64,000 nt of DNA from contig CAYFZO010000001.1 in NCBI GenBank assembly GCA_964347615.1, forward strand, positions 62,001 through 126,000, read 5' to 3'. Made by a program: the position numbers and the translations under genes. The stretch is from CAYFZO01 sp964347615 (GTDB lineage: Bacteria; Pseudomonadota; Gammaproteobacteria; Poriferisulfidales; Oxydemutatoraceae). The notes below the pieces were generated by a model, which saw nothing but the letters and a program-made list of their open reading frames with translations, was not told the origin of the DNA and made no database searches. This document shows, in pieces, positions 29,663 to 37,140 of the stretch (its first letter is position 1; every line of letters starts with the position of its first letter).

Positions 29663-30598
29663 TCAGATAATCAATGCTTCGATTTCGACGCACAAATCAC
29701 GGCGGCAGATTTCTGCTTCGAACCAAGCGGTCGAGCCGACCGAGAATCTCGACGCGGCGAGCGCCGCGCGCACCTTGTCGACGTCGGCGGGGTCCGTGAC
29801 GTACAGCTTCAAGCGGCTCAGGCGCTCAACCTCCCTGAAGTACGGCGTTGCATCAAGCAATTCCCTTAGATTAAGCAGTGCTTCACTCAGTTGCGCCGCC
29901 GCGTCGTCCGGATGACGTGATTCATGACCGACGATGCTCGCCGTGCCGGAGCCGTAGAAATGTATCCTGTCGCCCCAGGTCTTGTATACCGCGCGGGCAA
30001 ACAACGGGCGTTCCCGCAACGACGACGAAGGATAACGCCAAGCGCTGACCTGACGCGGGTTCTCCACCGCGACTCCCGCCTTACGCGCCGCGAGAAAACA
30101 CATCACGCCGAAGCAAGCCCGGGTCCCGACAACGGTCGCGGCGCAGTAGCTCCTCCGCCCCGCCGCTTCAAACGCCGCAAACCGCCCGCGACAGAAGCAC
30201 CGATAGCGCGACCTCCCCTCCTCTTGCGCGTGCAGGTTCGGAAGGTAGTGCCACGCTCTCAATAGATGGGCGAACCCCAGCGCGTCGAATACGCGAAACG
30301 CGCTTGAATACGCCGCCTGAGTTGCCGCCTCAAGCGGCTCGCCTGCATCGATATACAACCAGCCGAAACAAACCTCTCCGTCGTGGGCGTAATGAAAAGA
30401 CGCGTCGCAACCGCGGACAACCGGCGCGCAGCCTATCCAGTCCTCGGCGGCGGCGGTGCCGGCAAGAGGGCGCAAGCCGGTGTGTACCACCTCTTCATTC
30501 TCAAGGCCTTGCGCAGGCTCGGGCTCAAACGCAACGCGAATCAAGCAAGCTGCGTCGAAAGCAGCGGTGTGGGTTGTGGGTTTGACGTCAATGGGCAT
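29663..30598 (-). CDS. Chorismatase (FkbO/Hyg5/XanB2-like)
   Basis: A 311-residue enzyme of the FkbO/Hyg5/XanB2 chorismatase family, which hydrolyses chorismate. Diagnostic segments are HYLPNLHAQEEGRSRYRCFC, the Rid-like NPRQVSAWRYPSSSLRERPLFARA and the GTASIVGHESRHPDDA strand-turn. Family members differ in product (3-hydroxybenzoate, 4-hydroxybenzoate or dihydroxycyclohexadiene carboxylate), which I cannot tell from sequence. The XanB2 type supplies 4-hydroxybenzoate for ubiquinone. No UbiC is in the window but ubiE, ubiJ and ubiB are, so this is the likely use. Confidence 0.82.
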   Translation of the reverse strand: MPIDVKPTTHTAAFDAACLIRVAFEPEPAQGLENEEVVHTGLRPLAGTAAAEDWIGCAPVVRGCDASFHYAHDGEVCFGWLYIDAGEPLEAATQAAYSSAFRVFDALGFAHLLRAWHYLPNLHAQEEGRSRYRCFCRGRFAAFEAAGRRSYCAATVVGTRACFGVMCFLAARKAGVAVENPRQVSAWRYPSSSLRERPLFARAVYKTWGDRIHFYGSGTASIVGHESRHPDDAAAQLSEALLNLRELLDATPYFREVERLSRLKLYVTDPADVDKVRAALAASRFSVGSTAWFEAEICRRDLCVEIEALII

Positions 30599-30838
30599 CG
30601 TAGCGCTTCGAGTACGGGTTCACCCGGCCGGGCATGACTTTTGCCTGCCGAAGACTTGCCGAATCGGAAAATCAAAAAGCCGATCAGGGGGCCAAGCCCT
30701 CCCCCTCGGCAGCCCTCTTTAATGGCGAAAAGCGGCACCGAAACCCGCCGGGCACCGGCGTACCCCGTGCAGATAATAGCGCGGCAGATAATAGCGCGAT
30801 ACCACGCGGCGGCACGGTCTGCCCGGGGCCGCATGAGT
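30599..30838. other. Intergenic region upstream of rpoH with a 15-bp tandem duplication
   Basis: 240 bases without a recognisable gene, although both strands have short GC-driven open frames. At 30769-30798 the 15-mer GCAGATAATAGCGCG occurs twice head to tail. It contains GATAAT, a fair -10 box. The pair lies 41 bases before the CIRCE operator and could be an additional promoter or a binding site for a heat-shock or global regulator. Confidence 0.5.
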
Positions 30839-30868
30839 TTGGCACTCTCGAGTCTAGAGTGCTAAAAT
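30839..30868 (+). promoter_or_regulatory. CIRCE operator overlapping the rpoH promoter
   Basis: TTGGCACTC at 30839-30847 and GAGTGCTAA at 30857-30865 are separated by nine bases. This matches the HrcA operator CIRCE (TTAGCACTC-N9-GAGTGCTAA) at 17 of 18 arm positions. The same bases hold a promoter: TTGGCA as -35, 18 bases, then TAAAAT with an extended TG (30863-30868). HrcA bound here would block RNA polymerase. The start of transcription would fall at about 30875, leaving a leader of only some 14 bases that is mostly the Shine-Dalgarno GAGGT (30876-30880). Confidence 0.85.
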
Positions 30869-30888
30869 GACCCTTGAGGTAACCGGAA

Positions 30889-31785
30889 ATGGCTAAGGAC
30901 TTGATATTAAAACAATACCCGGCGACGCAACCGGGGGGACTGAACGGCTACATCGCAGCCGCGTACGCCCTGCCGGTGCTGAACCCCGAGGAAGAACGCG
31001 CGCTGGCGGTGCGTTATCACGACAAAAACGATTTGGAAGCCGCACGTAAGCTGGTCACGCACAACCTGCGGTTCGTAATTCAGGTCGCACGCGGCTATGC
31101 GGGTTACGGTTTGCCGCTCGGAGACCTCATCCAAGAGGGCAACGTCGGTTTGATGAAAGCCGTCAAGAAGTTCGACCCGAACGTCGGCGTGCGTTTGATT
31201 TCTTTCGCCGTTCACTGGATACGCGCCGAAATGCACGAGTTCATCCTGAGAAACTGGCGGGTCGTCAAGGTTGCAACAACCAAAGCGCAACGCAAGTTGT
31301 TCTTCAACCTTCGCAGCATGAAAAAACGCTTGGGGTGGCTGAATCAAGCCGAAGTCAACGAGGTGGCGACGCAACTGGGCGTCAAGCCGGAAGAAGTGAC
31401 CGAAATGGAGAAACGCCTGAGCGGGCAGGATTTGAGCTTTGACCCGGCACCAAGCGACGAGGACGAGAACGACTACGCTCCGGCAATGTACCTGACCGAC
31501 CAATCCGTCCCCGACCCCGCCGCCGAAGCCGAACGCGACGACTGGCGGATACACTCCCGCCGCAAGCTCAAGCAGGCGATGGCCGAACTCGATGAACGCA
31601 GTCTGGACGTCCTGAAAGCACGGCGGCTACCAGACGGGAAAAGGATGACCTTGCACGAGCTCGCGGCGCGCTACCGAATCTCCGCCGAGCGGGTGCGCCA
31701 AATCGAAAACCAAGCGGTCGCCAAGTTGCAGAAACTGATTGCCGCGCCCGCCGAAGCAAACGCCGGACGTGCGCCCCCGAAGTAA
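30889..31785 (+). CDS. rpoH: Heat-shock sigma factor RpoH (sigma-32)
   Basis: Directs RNA polymerase to heat-shock promoters. 298 residues. Region 2 has NLRFVIQVARGYAGYGLPLGDL split by the core-binding segment, the RpoH box is present as QRKLFFNLRS, and region 4 ends in ISAERVRQIENQAVAKLQKL. It is preceded by a CIRCE/promoter, which suggests HrcA repression in addition to, or instead of, the RNA-thermosensor control known in E. coli. The deduced 5' leader is too short to form such a thermosensor. Confidence 0.97.
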   Translation: MAKDLILKQYPATQPGGLNGYIAAAYALPVLNPEEERALAVRYHDKNDLEAARKLVTHNLRFVIQVARGYAGYGLPLGDLIQEGNVGLMKAVKKFDPNVGVRLISFAVHWIRAEMHEFILRNWRVVKVATTKAQRKLFFNLRSMKKRLGWLNQAEVNEVATQLGVKPEEVTEMEKRLSGQDLSFDPAPSDEDENDYAPAMYLTDQSVPDPAAEAERDDWRIHSRRKLKQAMAELDERSLDVLKARRLPDGKRMTLHELAARYRISAERVRQIENQAVAKLQKLIAAPAEANAGRAPPK

Positions 31786-31848
31786 ACGCCGACGCCGCAA
31801 GCGTCAGCCCGGTCGTCCCGCTTTCCCCGTCTCCCCGCGACAAGGCCC

Positions 31849-32796
31849 CTACGATAAGGCCTTGGCAATCGCCGGCAAGTGCGCATCGAACAGCAACAGC
31901 GCAAACAGCAGCAGTATATAAATGATCGAATAGACAAAAGTGTCTTTTGCCCAACGTTCGTCCCGGGTAATCTTCAACCCCAACGCATAGTACAGAAAAA
32001 CGCCGTCGAGCAAAGCGGCGCCGAACAAGTAGACTGGCCCCGACGTGCCGACCACGTACGGCAGCATGGTGACCACGGTGAGCAGCACCGTGTAGAGAAG
32101 AATATGCAGGCGGGTGAAATCCTCGCCGTGGGTAACCGGCAACATCGGCACTTCTGCGTCGGCGTAGTCTTCCTTGCGGTATAAAGCGAGCGCCCAGAAA
32201 TGCGGGGGCGTCCAAACAAAGATAATCAGGAACAGCAGCAAGGCTTCGGCCTCGACCCGTCCGGTAACCGCGGTCCAGCCGAGCAGCGGCGGCGTCGCAC
32301 CGGCGGCGCCGCCGATTACGATGTTTTGCGGCGTCGCATATTTCAGAAATCGCGTATAAACCACCGCGTAGCCGACCAACGACAACAGCGCCAGGACGGT
32401 CGTCAGCAAGTTGACCCAAAGCGTAAGAACGAACGCGCCCAACCCACCGACGACGAAAGCGAAAATCAGCACCTGCCTCTTTGTCAGATGGCCCGAAGGC
32501 AGCGGACGAGCGCGGGTTCTTTCCATGACCGCGTCTATATGGTGGTCGGCAACCTGATTCAACGCGGCGGCCGCGGCCGAGACCAGCGCGACGCCTGAGA
32601 CGCCGGCGACGACGATGACCCACGGGACGTGCCCGGGCGAGGCCAGAAACATGCCCGCCAGCATCGTGAACAACATGGTCGCAACCACCTTGGGCTTGCA
32701 TACTTCAAGGTAGTCCTTGACCGACGAAACGAACCCTTGCCGTGCCACCGCGGCGCCGGAGTTGATCTTGAGGTTGATCTTGGTGGGAACGCGCAT
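31849..32796 (-). CDS. ctaB: Protoheme IX farnesyltransferase (heme O synthase)
   Basis: Polytopic UbiA-family prenyltransferase (315 aa, about nine transmembrane segments) that farnesylates heme B to heme O. It has LNQVADHHIDAVMERTRARP with the first Asp-rich site, NIVIGGAAGATPPLLGW, and WTPPHFWALALYRKEDYADA. It follows ctaA by five bases at the end of the oxidase assembly genes. Bases 31786-31848, between it and rpoH (converging), show a 6-base hairpin only. Confidence 0.96.
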   Translation of the reverse strand: MRVPTKINLKINSGAAVARQGFVSSVKDYLEVCKPKVVATMLFTMLAGMFLASPGHVPWVIVVAGVSGVALVSAAAAALNQVADHHIDAVMERTRARPLPSGHLTKRQVLIFAFVVGGLGAFVLTLWVNLLTTVLALLSLVGYAVVYTRFLKYATPQNIVIGGAAGATPPLLGWTAVTGRVEAEALLLFLIIFVWTPPHFWALALYRKEDYADAEVPMLPVTHGEDFTRLHILLYTVLLTVVTMLPYVVGTSGPVYLFGAALLDGVFLYYALGLKITRDERWAKDTFVYSIIYILLLFALLLFDAHLPAIAKALS

Positions 32797-32801
32797 TCCG
32801 C

Positions 32802-33830
32802 TTACGATTTTAGCATACGCGCGACGGTGACCAGGCTCAGAAGCAACGTCGCCGCCGTCGCGTTGTGCGCCGTCGCGACGACCAAAGGCAAAGACAAGGT
32901 AACGTTCAGAACACCGAGCAAGGTCTGCAAAACAAGCAAGGCCAAAGAAACGGACACTGCGATTCTGAGCGCGGGCGGCGGTTTGCGCAGCAACAAAGCA
33001 AGCAGCAAAGATCCCAGCAGCAGCAGGGTCGCCAAAGCGCCGATGCGGTGAGTGACGTGAATTGCGGTTCGTGCGGGGGCGTCCAACGTCCCGTATTCAT
33101 AATTCACGCCGGGCTCGCCGATGAGTTGGAAAGCGGCGGCGAAATCCATCGACGGCCACCACTGGCCCTGGCAGGTGGGAAAGTCGGGGCACGCGAGCGC
33201 CGCGTAGTTGCCGGCGGTCCACCCGCCGAGCGCAATCTGCACCGCCAACAGGCCGATGCCGGCCGTCACGAGACGCAGCCACTTCTTCCGCTCCGCGAAA
33301 GCACCGCCCGACCCGAAGTTCGACCCGAGGTTCGACCCGGCAGGCAGCGCCAGATGCCACAACAGAGCAAGCGTCGCCAGCCCGCCGAGCAGGTGCGCGG
33401 TGACGATAATCGGCTTGAGCAGCATGGTCACGGTCCACATTCCGAGGAGGGCTTGAAACACGATGAGCACCGAAAGCAACAACGGCAAGGTCACCGGTTG
33501 ACGCCTGCAACGGCGATTGACGACCGCCAGCACCGCAAGCGCGAACACGAGAACCCCGAGGCCCCCCGCAAGATAGCGGTGCAAAACCTCTTTCCAAGCC
33601 TTGGCCGAATCAACCGGGTTCCGCGGATAAAGCCGACGTGCTTGCTCGAGCTCGGCGGGCGTGTGAGGAACCCCGAGCAGCTTCCCGTAGCAGCCCGGCC
33701 AGTCCGGGCAACCCAACCCCGCGTCCGAAAGCCGAACGTAAGCACCCAGTACGACGACGCACAACGCGACCGCAACCGCCGCACGGGCGAGCAGCATGAA
33801 ACGGCGATACAGCAGGTTCTCGTCAGCCAA
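32802..33830 (-). CDS. ctaA: Heme A synthase (Cox15/CtaA family)
   Basis: Converts heme O to heme A for cytochrome oxidase. 342 residues, about eight transmembrane segments. It has GAYVRLSDAGLGCPDWPGCYG with the cysteine pair, the heme histidine segment EVLHRYLAGGLG, a second cysteine pair CPDFPTCQG, and HVTHRIGALATL plus ATAHNATAA. The N-terminus overlaps the end of the SCO-like gene by eight bases. A short in-frame duplication (GSNLGSNFGSG) lies in the central loop. Confidence 0.95.
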   Translation of the reverse strand: MADENLLYRRFMLLARAAVAVALCVVVLGAYVRLSDAGLGCPDWPGCYGKLLGVPHTPAELEQARRLYPRNPVDSAKAWKEVLHRYLAGGLGVLVFALAVLAVVNRRCRRQPVTLPLLLSVLIVFQALLGMWTVTMLLKPIIVTAHLLGGLATLALLWHLALPAGSNLGSNFGSGGAFAERKKWLRLVTAGIGLLAVQIALGGWTAGNYAALACPDFPTCQGQWWPSMDFAAAFQLIGEPGVNYEYGTLDAPARTAIHVTHRIGALATLLLLGSLLLALLLRKPPPALRIAVSVSLALLVLQTLLGVLNVTLSLPLVVATAHNATAATLLLSLVTVARMLKS

Positions 33831-34416
33831 TCTTGGATACGCGTAAAAGTTTCTTGAGGTCCTTGAATATACCCTTTGAAGCCGCCGAGTCGGAATAACG
33901 CATCATCAGGTTGCCCAGCGGATCAATGAGATAAACGTTGCCTTGCGGATAAACGCCGAGCTGCTCGGCAAAAAGGGTTTTCTCACCGGGTTTCGAGTGC
34001 GCCGTAATCAACCGAGGATACCTGTCGAGCAGGCGCTCGAGGGTGCCGCCGGCGGTCGGCTCACCGGAAAAGTAGACGGTTTGCACGCGCCCCGCGTCCT
34101 TGCTCAGGGACAGGCGGACTTGGCGCATCTTGAACAAGCCGGCTTCGCACTCCAGATCGCAGTCCGCGCCGTTCCAGTACAACAAGGTCCATTTGCCGAT
34201 CAGCAATTCGCCCGGCAGGCGCCGCCCGTGACGGGATACGCCCTGAAACTCGGCAAGCGGCTGCGCGGGGGTAATCAGTTCTCCGTGACTGTCGCTTCCG
34301 GGTAACGTGAACCATCCCGGGTTGAGATAAATCAGCGTCGCAAGCAGCAACGGTCCGAGGAAGACCGCGGCCAGGGCCAGCAGTTTCAGTCGGGAAATCT
34401 TTACCGCGTCCGTCAT
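33823..34416 (-). CDS. Membrane-anchored SCO/thioredoxin-like oxidase assembly protein
   Basis: 197 residues. One N-terminal transmembrane segment (LALAAVFLGPLLLATLIYL), then a periplasmic thioredoxin-like domain with LIGKWTLLYWNGADCDLECEA. Its CxxxC is the SCO-type copper motif spacing. The late NVYLIDPLGNLMMRYSD strand fits as well. The protein commonly occurs between SURF1 and CtaA in proteobacterial oxidase clusters and probably helps build the CuA or CuB centre. Start ATG at 34416 overlaps the surf1 stop (ATGA). Confidence 0.85.
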   Translation of the reverse strand: MTDAVKISRLKLLALAAVFLGPLLLATLIYLNPGWFTLPGSDSHGELITPAQPLAEFQGVSRHGRRLPGELLIGKWTLLYWNGADCDLECEAGLFKMRQVRLSLSKDAGRVQTVYFSGEPTAGGTLERLLDRYPRLITAHSKPGEKTLFAEQLGVYPQGNVYLIDPLGNLMMRYSDSAASKGIFKDLKKLLRVSKIG

Positions 34417-35126
34417 TTTCGTCGCCGCCTCAGAGTCAGCACCACAAACACCGCAAACGCCGCGGCGGAAAGAGCAAACCATTGAAACGCGTAAGCGAGA
34501 TGCTTTTCCGGCGAAACCGACGTCAGCCGCCAGGTGCGCAGATAGCCGTGCGGAAGCGAAGGGGCAAGACGCACGACGAAAGGACGCAAGGGTTCACCGA
34601 GACGCCGCCCAAGCGCCTCGAAGTCCAGGAATTGGATAATCCTCGGCCAGCCGGATTCACCGTCGTCGATGCCGCCGAGGGTGAACGGTTCTCCGTAAGG
34701 TACGTAAATCGAGCCTTCAAGCCGCATCGGCTCCCCGGGAATCGAGACTTCCGGGAGGTCGCTTCTGTCCGCACCGAGAGGGACCCAGCCGCGGTCAACC
34801 AAAATCAAGCCGGCGCCCGACGCCTTGAAAGCCGTCAACACGTTGAAGCCGACGCGACCCTCGCGGATTTGGTTGTCGAGCAGAAATTGGCGTTCGCTCA
34901 GCGGAACCGCTGCAAACCGCACCTTGCGGTAACGCCACCGAAGCGGGTCTTCGAACCGGGCGGGCAATTCCACCGCGGGTTCGGCGGCACGATGCAGCTG
35001 GGTTTCAATGATTTCCTTTTTCTCACCGGCACGGTCCAACTGCCACCTGCCCAGACCCGCGAACAGGCCCGCGACAAACACCGTCAGCAGAAAACCGAGC
35101 AAAGTATGCTTGAAATACAGTTTCAC
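34413..35126 (-). CDS. SURF1 family cytochrome oxidase assembly protein
   Basis: 237 residues with transmembrane helices at both ends (LGFLLTVFVAGLFAGLG and FQWFALSAAAFAVFVVL). Family marks are GRWQLDRAGEKKEII, FLLDNQIREGRVGFNVLTAF, LVDRGWVPLG and HLAYAFQWFALS. Needed for heme a insertion into subunit I in the characterised members. Its stop codon overlaps the next gene. Confidence 0.94.
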   Translation of the reverse strand: MKLYFKHTLLGFLLTVFVAGLFAGLGRWQLDRAGEKKEIIETQLHRAAEPAVELPARFEDPLRWRYRKVRFAAVPLSERQFLLDNQIREGRVGFNVLTAFKASGAGLILVDRGWVPLGADRSDLPEVSIPGEPMRLEGSIYVPYGEPFTLGGIDDGESGWPRIIQFLDFEALGRRLGEPLRPFVVRLAPSLPHGYLRTWRLTSVSPEKHLAYAFQWFALSAAAFAVFVVLTLRRRRK

Positions 35127-35217
35127 AAGGGGTCTAATGTCGCAGCGAGAGCGCCGACTTTAACGCGGAAGCCGGCGTGATTTGCGGCTTTGCCGCGGTG
35201 GACAAAGGACTTGCCTC

Positions 35218-35436
35218 ATGCTGATAAAAGCGCTGACGGTTTTTCTGCTGCTGATTATCATGATTAGCTTAGGGTCGGCACTGGTGTATTTGGTCAAAGA
35301 CCGAGGCACGACCAAACGAACGTTGAACGCGCTGACCTTGAGAATCGGGCTTTCGGTACTCGCGTTCGTGCTGTTGCTGATCGGGTTCGCAACCGGATTG
35401 ATTACACCGCACGGAGTCGTTCCCCCGCCTCCCTGA
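35218..35436 (+). CDS. Twin-transmembrane small protein (DUF2909)
   Basis: A 72-residue protein made of two hydrophobic helices (LTVFLLLIIMISLGSALVYL and LSVLAFVLLLIGFATGL) joined by a basic loop DRGTTKRTLNALTLR. It matches the small DUF2909 proteins found between surf1 and coxC in gammaproteobacteria. It starts at ATG 35218 with AAGGA nine bases upstream. It runs opposite to its neighbours, so it is not in their operon. Confidence 0.82.
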   Translation: MLIKALTVFLLLIIMISLGSALVYLVKDRGTTKRTLNALTLRIGLSVLAFVLLLIGFATGLITPHGVVPPPP

Positions 35437-35473
35437 GCAAAATACGGCTCAGGCAGGCGTTCAGACGGCGCGG

Positions 35474-36346
35474 CTACAGCCAGTAGACGAAGATAAAAAG
35501 CCCCAGCCACACGACGTCGACAAAGTGCCAGTACCAAGCGGCGGCTTCGAACGCGAAGTGGTTCTGGGGGGTAAAGTGCCCGACGATGCTGCGAATCAGC
35601 ACCACGGTCAAGATGATTGCACCGAGCGTAACGTGCAGGCCGTGAAAGCCGGTCAGCATGAAGAACGTCGAGCCGTAGACTCCCGACTCGAGGGTGAGGT
35701 TCAGATCCTTGTAGGCGTGAATATATTCCTCCGCCTGCAGAAGCACGAACACGAATCCAAGCACCACGGTCAGGGACAACCCGGCAATCAACTGTCCCCG
35801 TTTCATCGCCTTCAAGGCATGGTGCGCCCAAGTTACGGTAACCCCGCTGCTCAGCAGGATGGCGGTGTTGATTGCAGGCACGCCCCAAGCCGGCATCGCC
35901 GCGAATTTACCGCCGATCTCCGCGGGGCCGTTCCCCGTCGTCGGCCAGATCGCCTCGTAGCCGGACCACAGATAAAGGTTCGTCGAAGCACCCGAACCTT
36001 CGCCGCCGAGCCACGGAAGAGAATAAATGCGCGCGTAAAACAAAGCACCGAAAAACGCGGCAAAGAACATAACTTCGGAGAAAATGAACCAAGCCATCCC
36101 CCAGCGAAACGAGACGTCCACTTGCCCGTTATAAGTGCCGGCTTCGCTTTCCTTGATCACCGTGCTGAACCAGCCGAACAGCATGACGATCAGGATTATC
36201 GTCCCGACGCCCATTACCGACAATCCGAACGAAGCGCCGTTCAGCCACGAAGCGGCGCCGACCATGATGGAGAACAACGCGATCGAGCCGACGATCGGCC
36301 AATAGCTGGGGTTGGGGATGTAGTAAGAGGAACGTGCGTCAGACAT
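35474..36346 (-). CDS. ctaE: Cytochrome c oxidase subunit III
   Basis: 290 residues with the seven-helix pattern of aa3 subunit III. It begins YYIPNPSYWPIVGSIALF and contains RWGMAWFIFSEVMFFAAFFGALFYAR split by helix 3, the FHGLHVTLGAII motif and the C-terminal AAWYWHFVDVVWLGLFI. Part of the oxidase operon downstream of ctaG. Confidence 0.97.
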   Translation of the reverse strand: MSDARSSYYIPNPSYWPIVGSIALFSIMVGAASWLNGASFGLSVMGVGTIILIVMLFGWFSTVIKESEAGTYNGQVDVSFRWGMAWFIFSEVMFFAAFFGALFYARIYSLPWLGGEGSGASTNLYLWSGYEAIWPTTGNGPAEIGGKFAAMPAWGVPAINTAILLSSGVTVTWAHHALKAMKRGQLIAGLSLTVVLGFVFVLLQAEEYIHAYKDLNLTLESGVYGSTFFMLTGFHGLHVTLGAIILTVVLIRSIVGHFTPQNHFAFEAAAWYWHFVDVVWLGLFIFVYWL

Positions 36347-36348
36347 GG

Positions 36349-36963
36349 TCAGGTCCTGTTTGGTTCGGGTTCATCGGTAACGTCAAAGAAAGTGTACGCA
36401 AGGGAAATCGTCTTGACGTGTTCCGGCAGCTTGGGGCTTACCACGAATCGCAACGGCATCAAACGCTCCTCTCCGGGTTCGAGCTCCTGTTTGATAAAGC
36501 AAAAACATTCGGTCTTGTTGAAGAACCTCGCGGCGGCGGTCGGCGCAACGCTCGGAACCGCCCGCCCGACGACGTGCAAGGCATCGAGGTTTTTCGCAAC
36601 GTAGTTGACCTCGTAGACTTCACCGAGCTCGACCTCAAGCACTTTGGTTTGCGGTGCAAACGCCCAATTCATCGATTGATTGAGGTTGGCGACGAACTCG
36701 ACGGTCACCAAACGCTGCTCGTCGAGATCGCCCGCCGTGGCCGCGGTGGGCGTGGCCGACGCCCCGGCCTGAGCTTTGGCCTGAGCTTCGACCTGAGCTT
36801 CGGCGATCCTGCCGGTCTTGCCGTTGAGTCCGGTGACGTCACAAATCACGTCGTACAGCGGAACCAGCCCGAAACCGAAACCGAACATCACGACGGTGAA
36901 ACCCGCAAGCTTGAAAGCCGATTTGGTCGTGGATTTCTTCACTTTCGCTTTACCCTTGTTCAT
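36349..36963 (-). CDS. ctaG: Cytochrome c oxidase assembly protein CtaG/Cox11
   Basis: A copper chaperone delivering CuB. A single N-terminal transmembrane segment (FKLAGFTVVMFGFGFGLVPLY) precedes the periplasmic Cox11 domain with FFNKTECFCFIKQEL (copper CFCF) and VSPKLPEHVKTISLAYTFF. A low-complexity insertion of repeated EAQVEAQAKAQAG lies after GLNGKTG. I start at MNKGKAKVKK. The frame continues upstream ten codons into a 10-bp tandem repeat that offers a second ATG at 36993 with GGAG motifs. Confidence 0.93.
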   Translation of the reverse strand: MNKGKAKVKKSTTKSAFKLAGFTVVMFGFGFGLVPLYDVICDVTGLNGKTGRIAEAQVEAQAKAQAGASATPTAATAGDLDEQRLVTVEFVANLNQSMNWAFAPQTKVLEVELGEVYEVNYVAKNLDALHVVGRAVPSVAPTAAARFFNKTECFCFIKQELEPGEERLMPLRFVVSPKLPEHVKTISLAYTFFDVTDEPEPNRT

Positions 36964-36977
36964 TATCTTTATTCTTT

Positions 36978-37017
36978 GGTCATCTCCGGCCATCTCCGGT
37001 CATCTCCGGTCATCTCC
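36978..37017. repeat. Four tandem copies of a 10-bp unit upstream of ctaG
   Basis: GGTCATCTCC repeated four times head to tail, with one C for T change in the second copy. On the minus (coding) strand each unit reads GGAGATGACC, that is, a Shine-Dalgarno-like GGAG followed directly by ATG. Copy number changes could alter ctaG translation. Confidence 0.9.
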
Positions 37018-37026
37018 GTTCGAGGC

Positions 37027-37137
37027 TCAGCGCATCGCAACCAGAACGTAAAACCCGACGTAAATCACGGTCACAAGCAGAGCCAACCCGAAAACCGTCC
37101 TCTTTACGCTGCCCTTTTGCCGCCCGCTCGTCTTCAC
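37027..37137 (-). CDS. Small single-span oxidase-cluster protein (36 aa)
   Basis: A 36-codon gene between coxA and ctaG starting with GTG at 37137, three bases after the coxA stop. The sequence has a basic N-terminus (KTSGRQKGSVKR) and one transmembrane helix (TVFGLALLVTVIYVGFYVLV), ending AMR. Small single-helix proteins at this place are known in gammaproteobacterial cox clusters and assumed to aid assembly. Evidence here is position, coupling and the clean helix. Confidence 0.7.
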   Translation of the reverse strand: MKTSGRQKGSVKRTVFGLALLVTVIYVGFYVLVAMR

Positions 37138-37140
37138 GAC

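Noticed and set aside
30541..30834. A 97-codon minus-strand frame upstream of rpoH
   Set aside because: It crosses the chorismatase start and the 15-bp duplication, lacks a ribosome-binding site and resembles no family.
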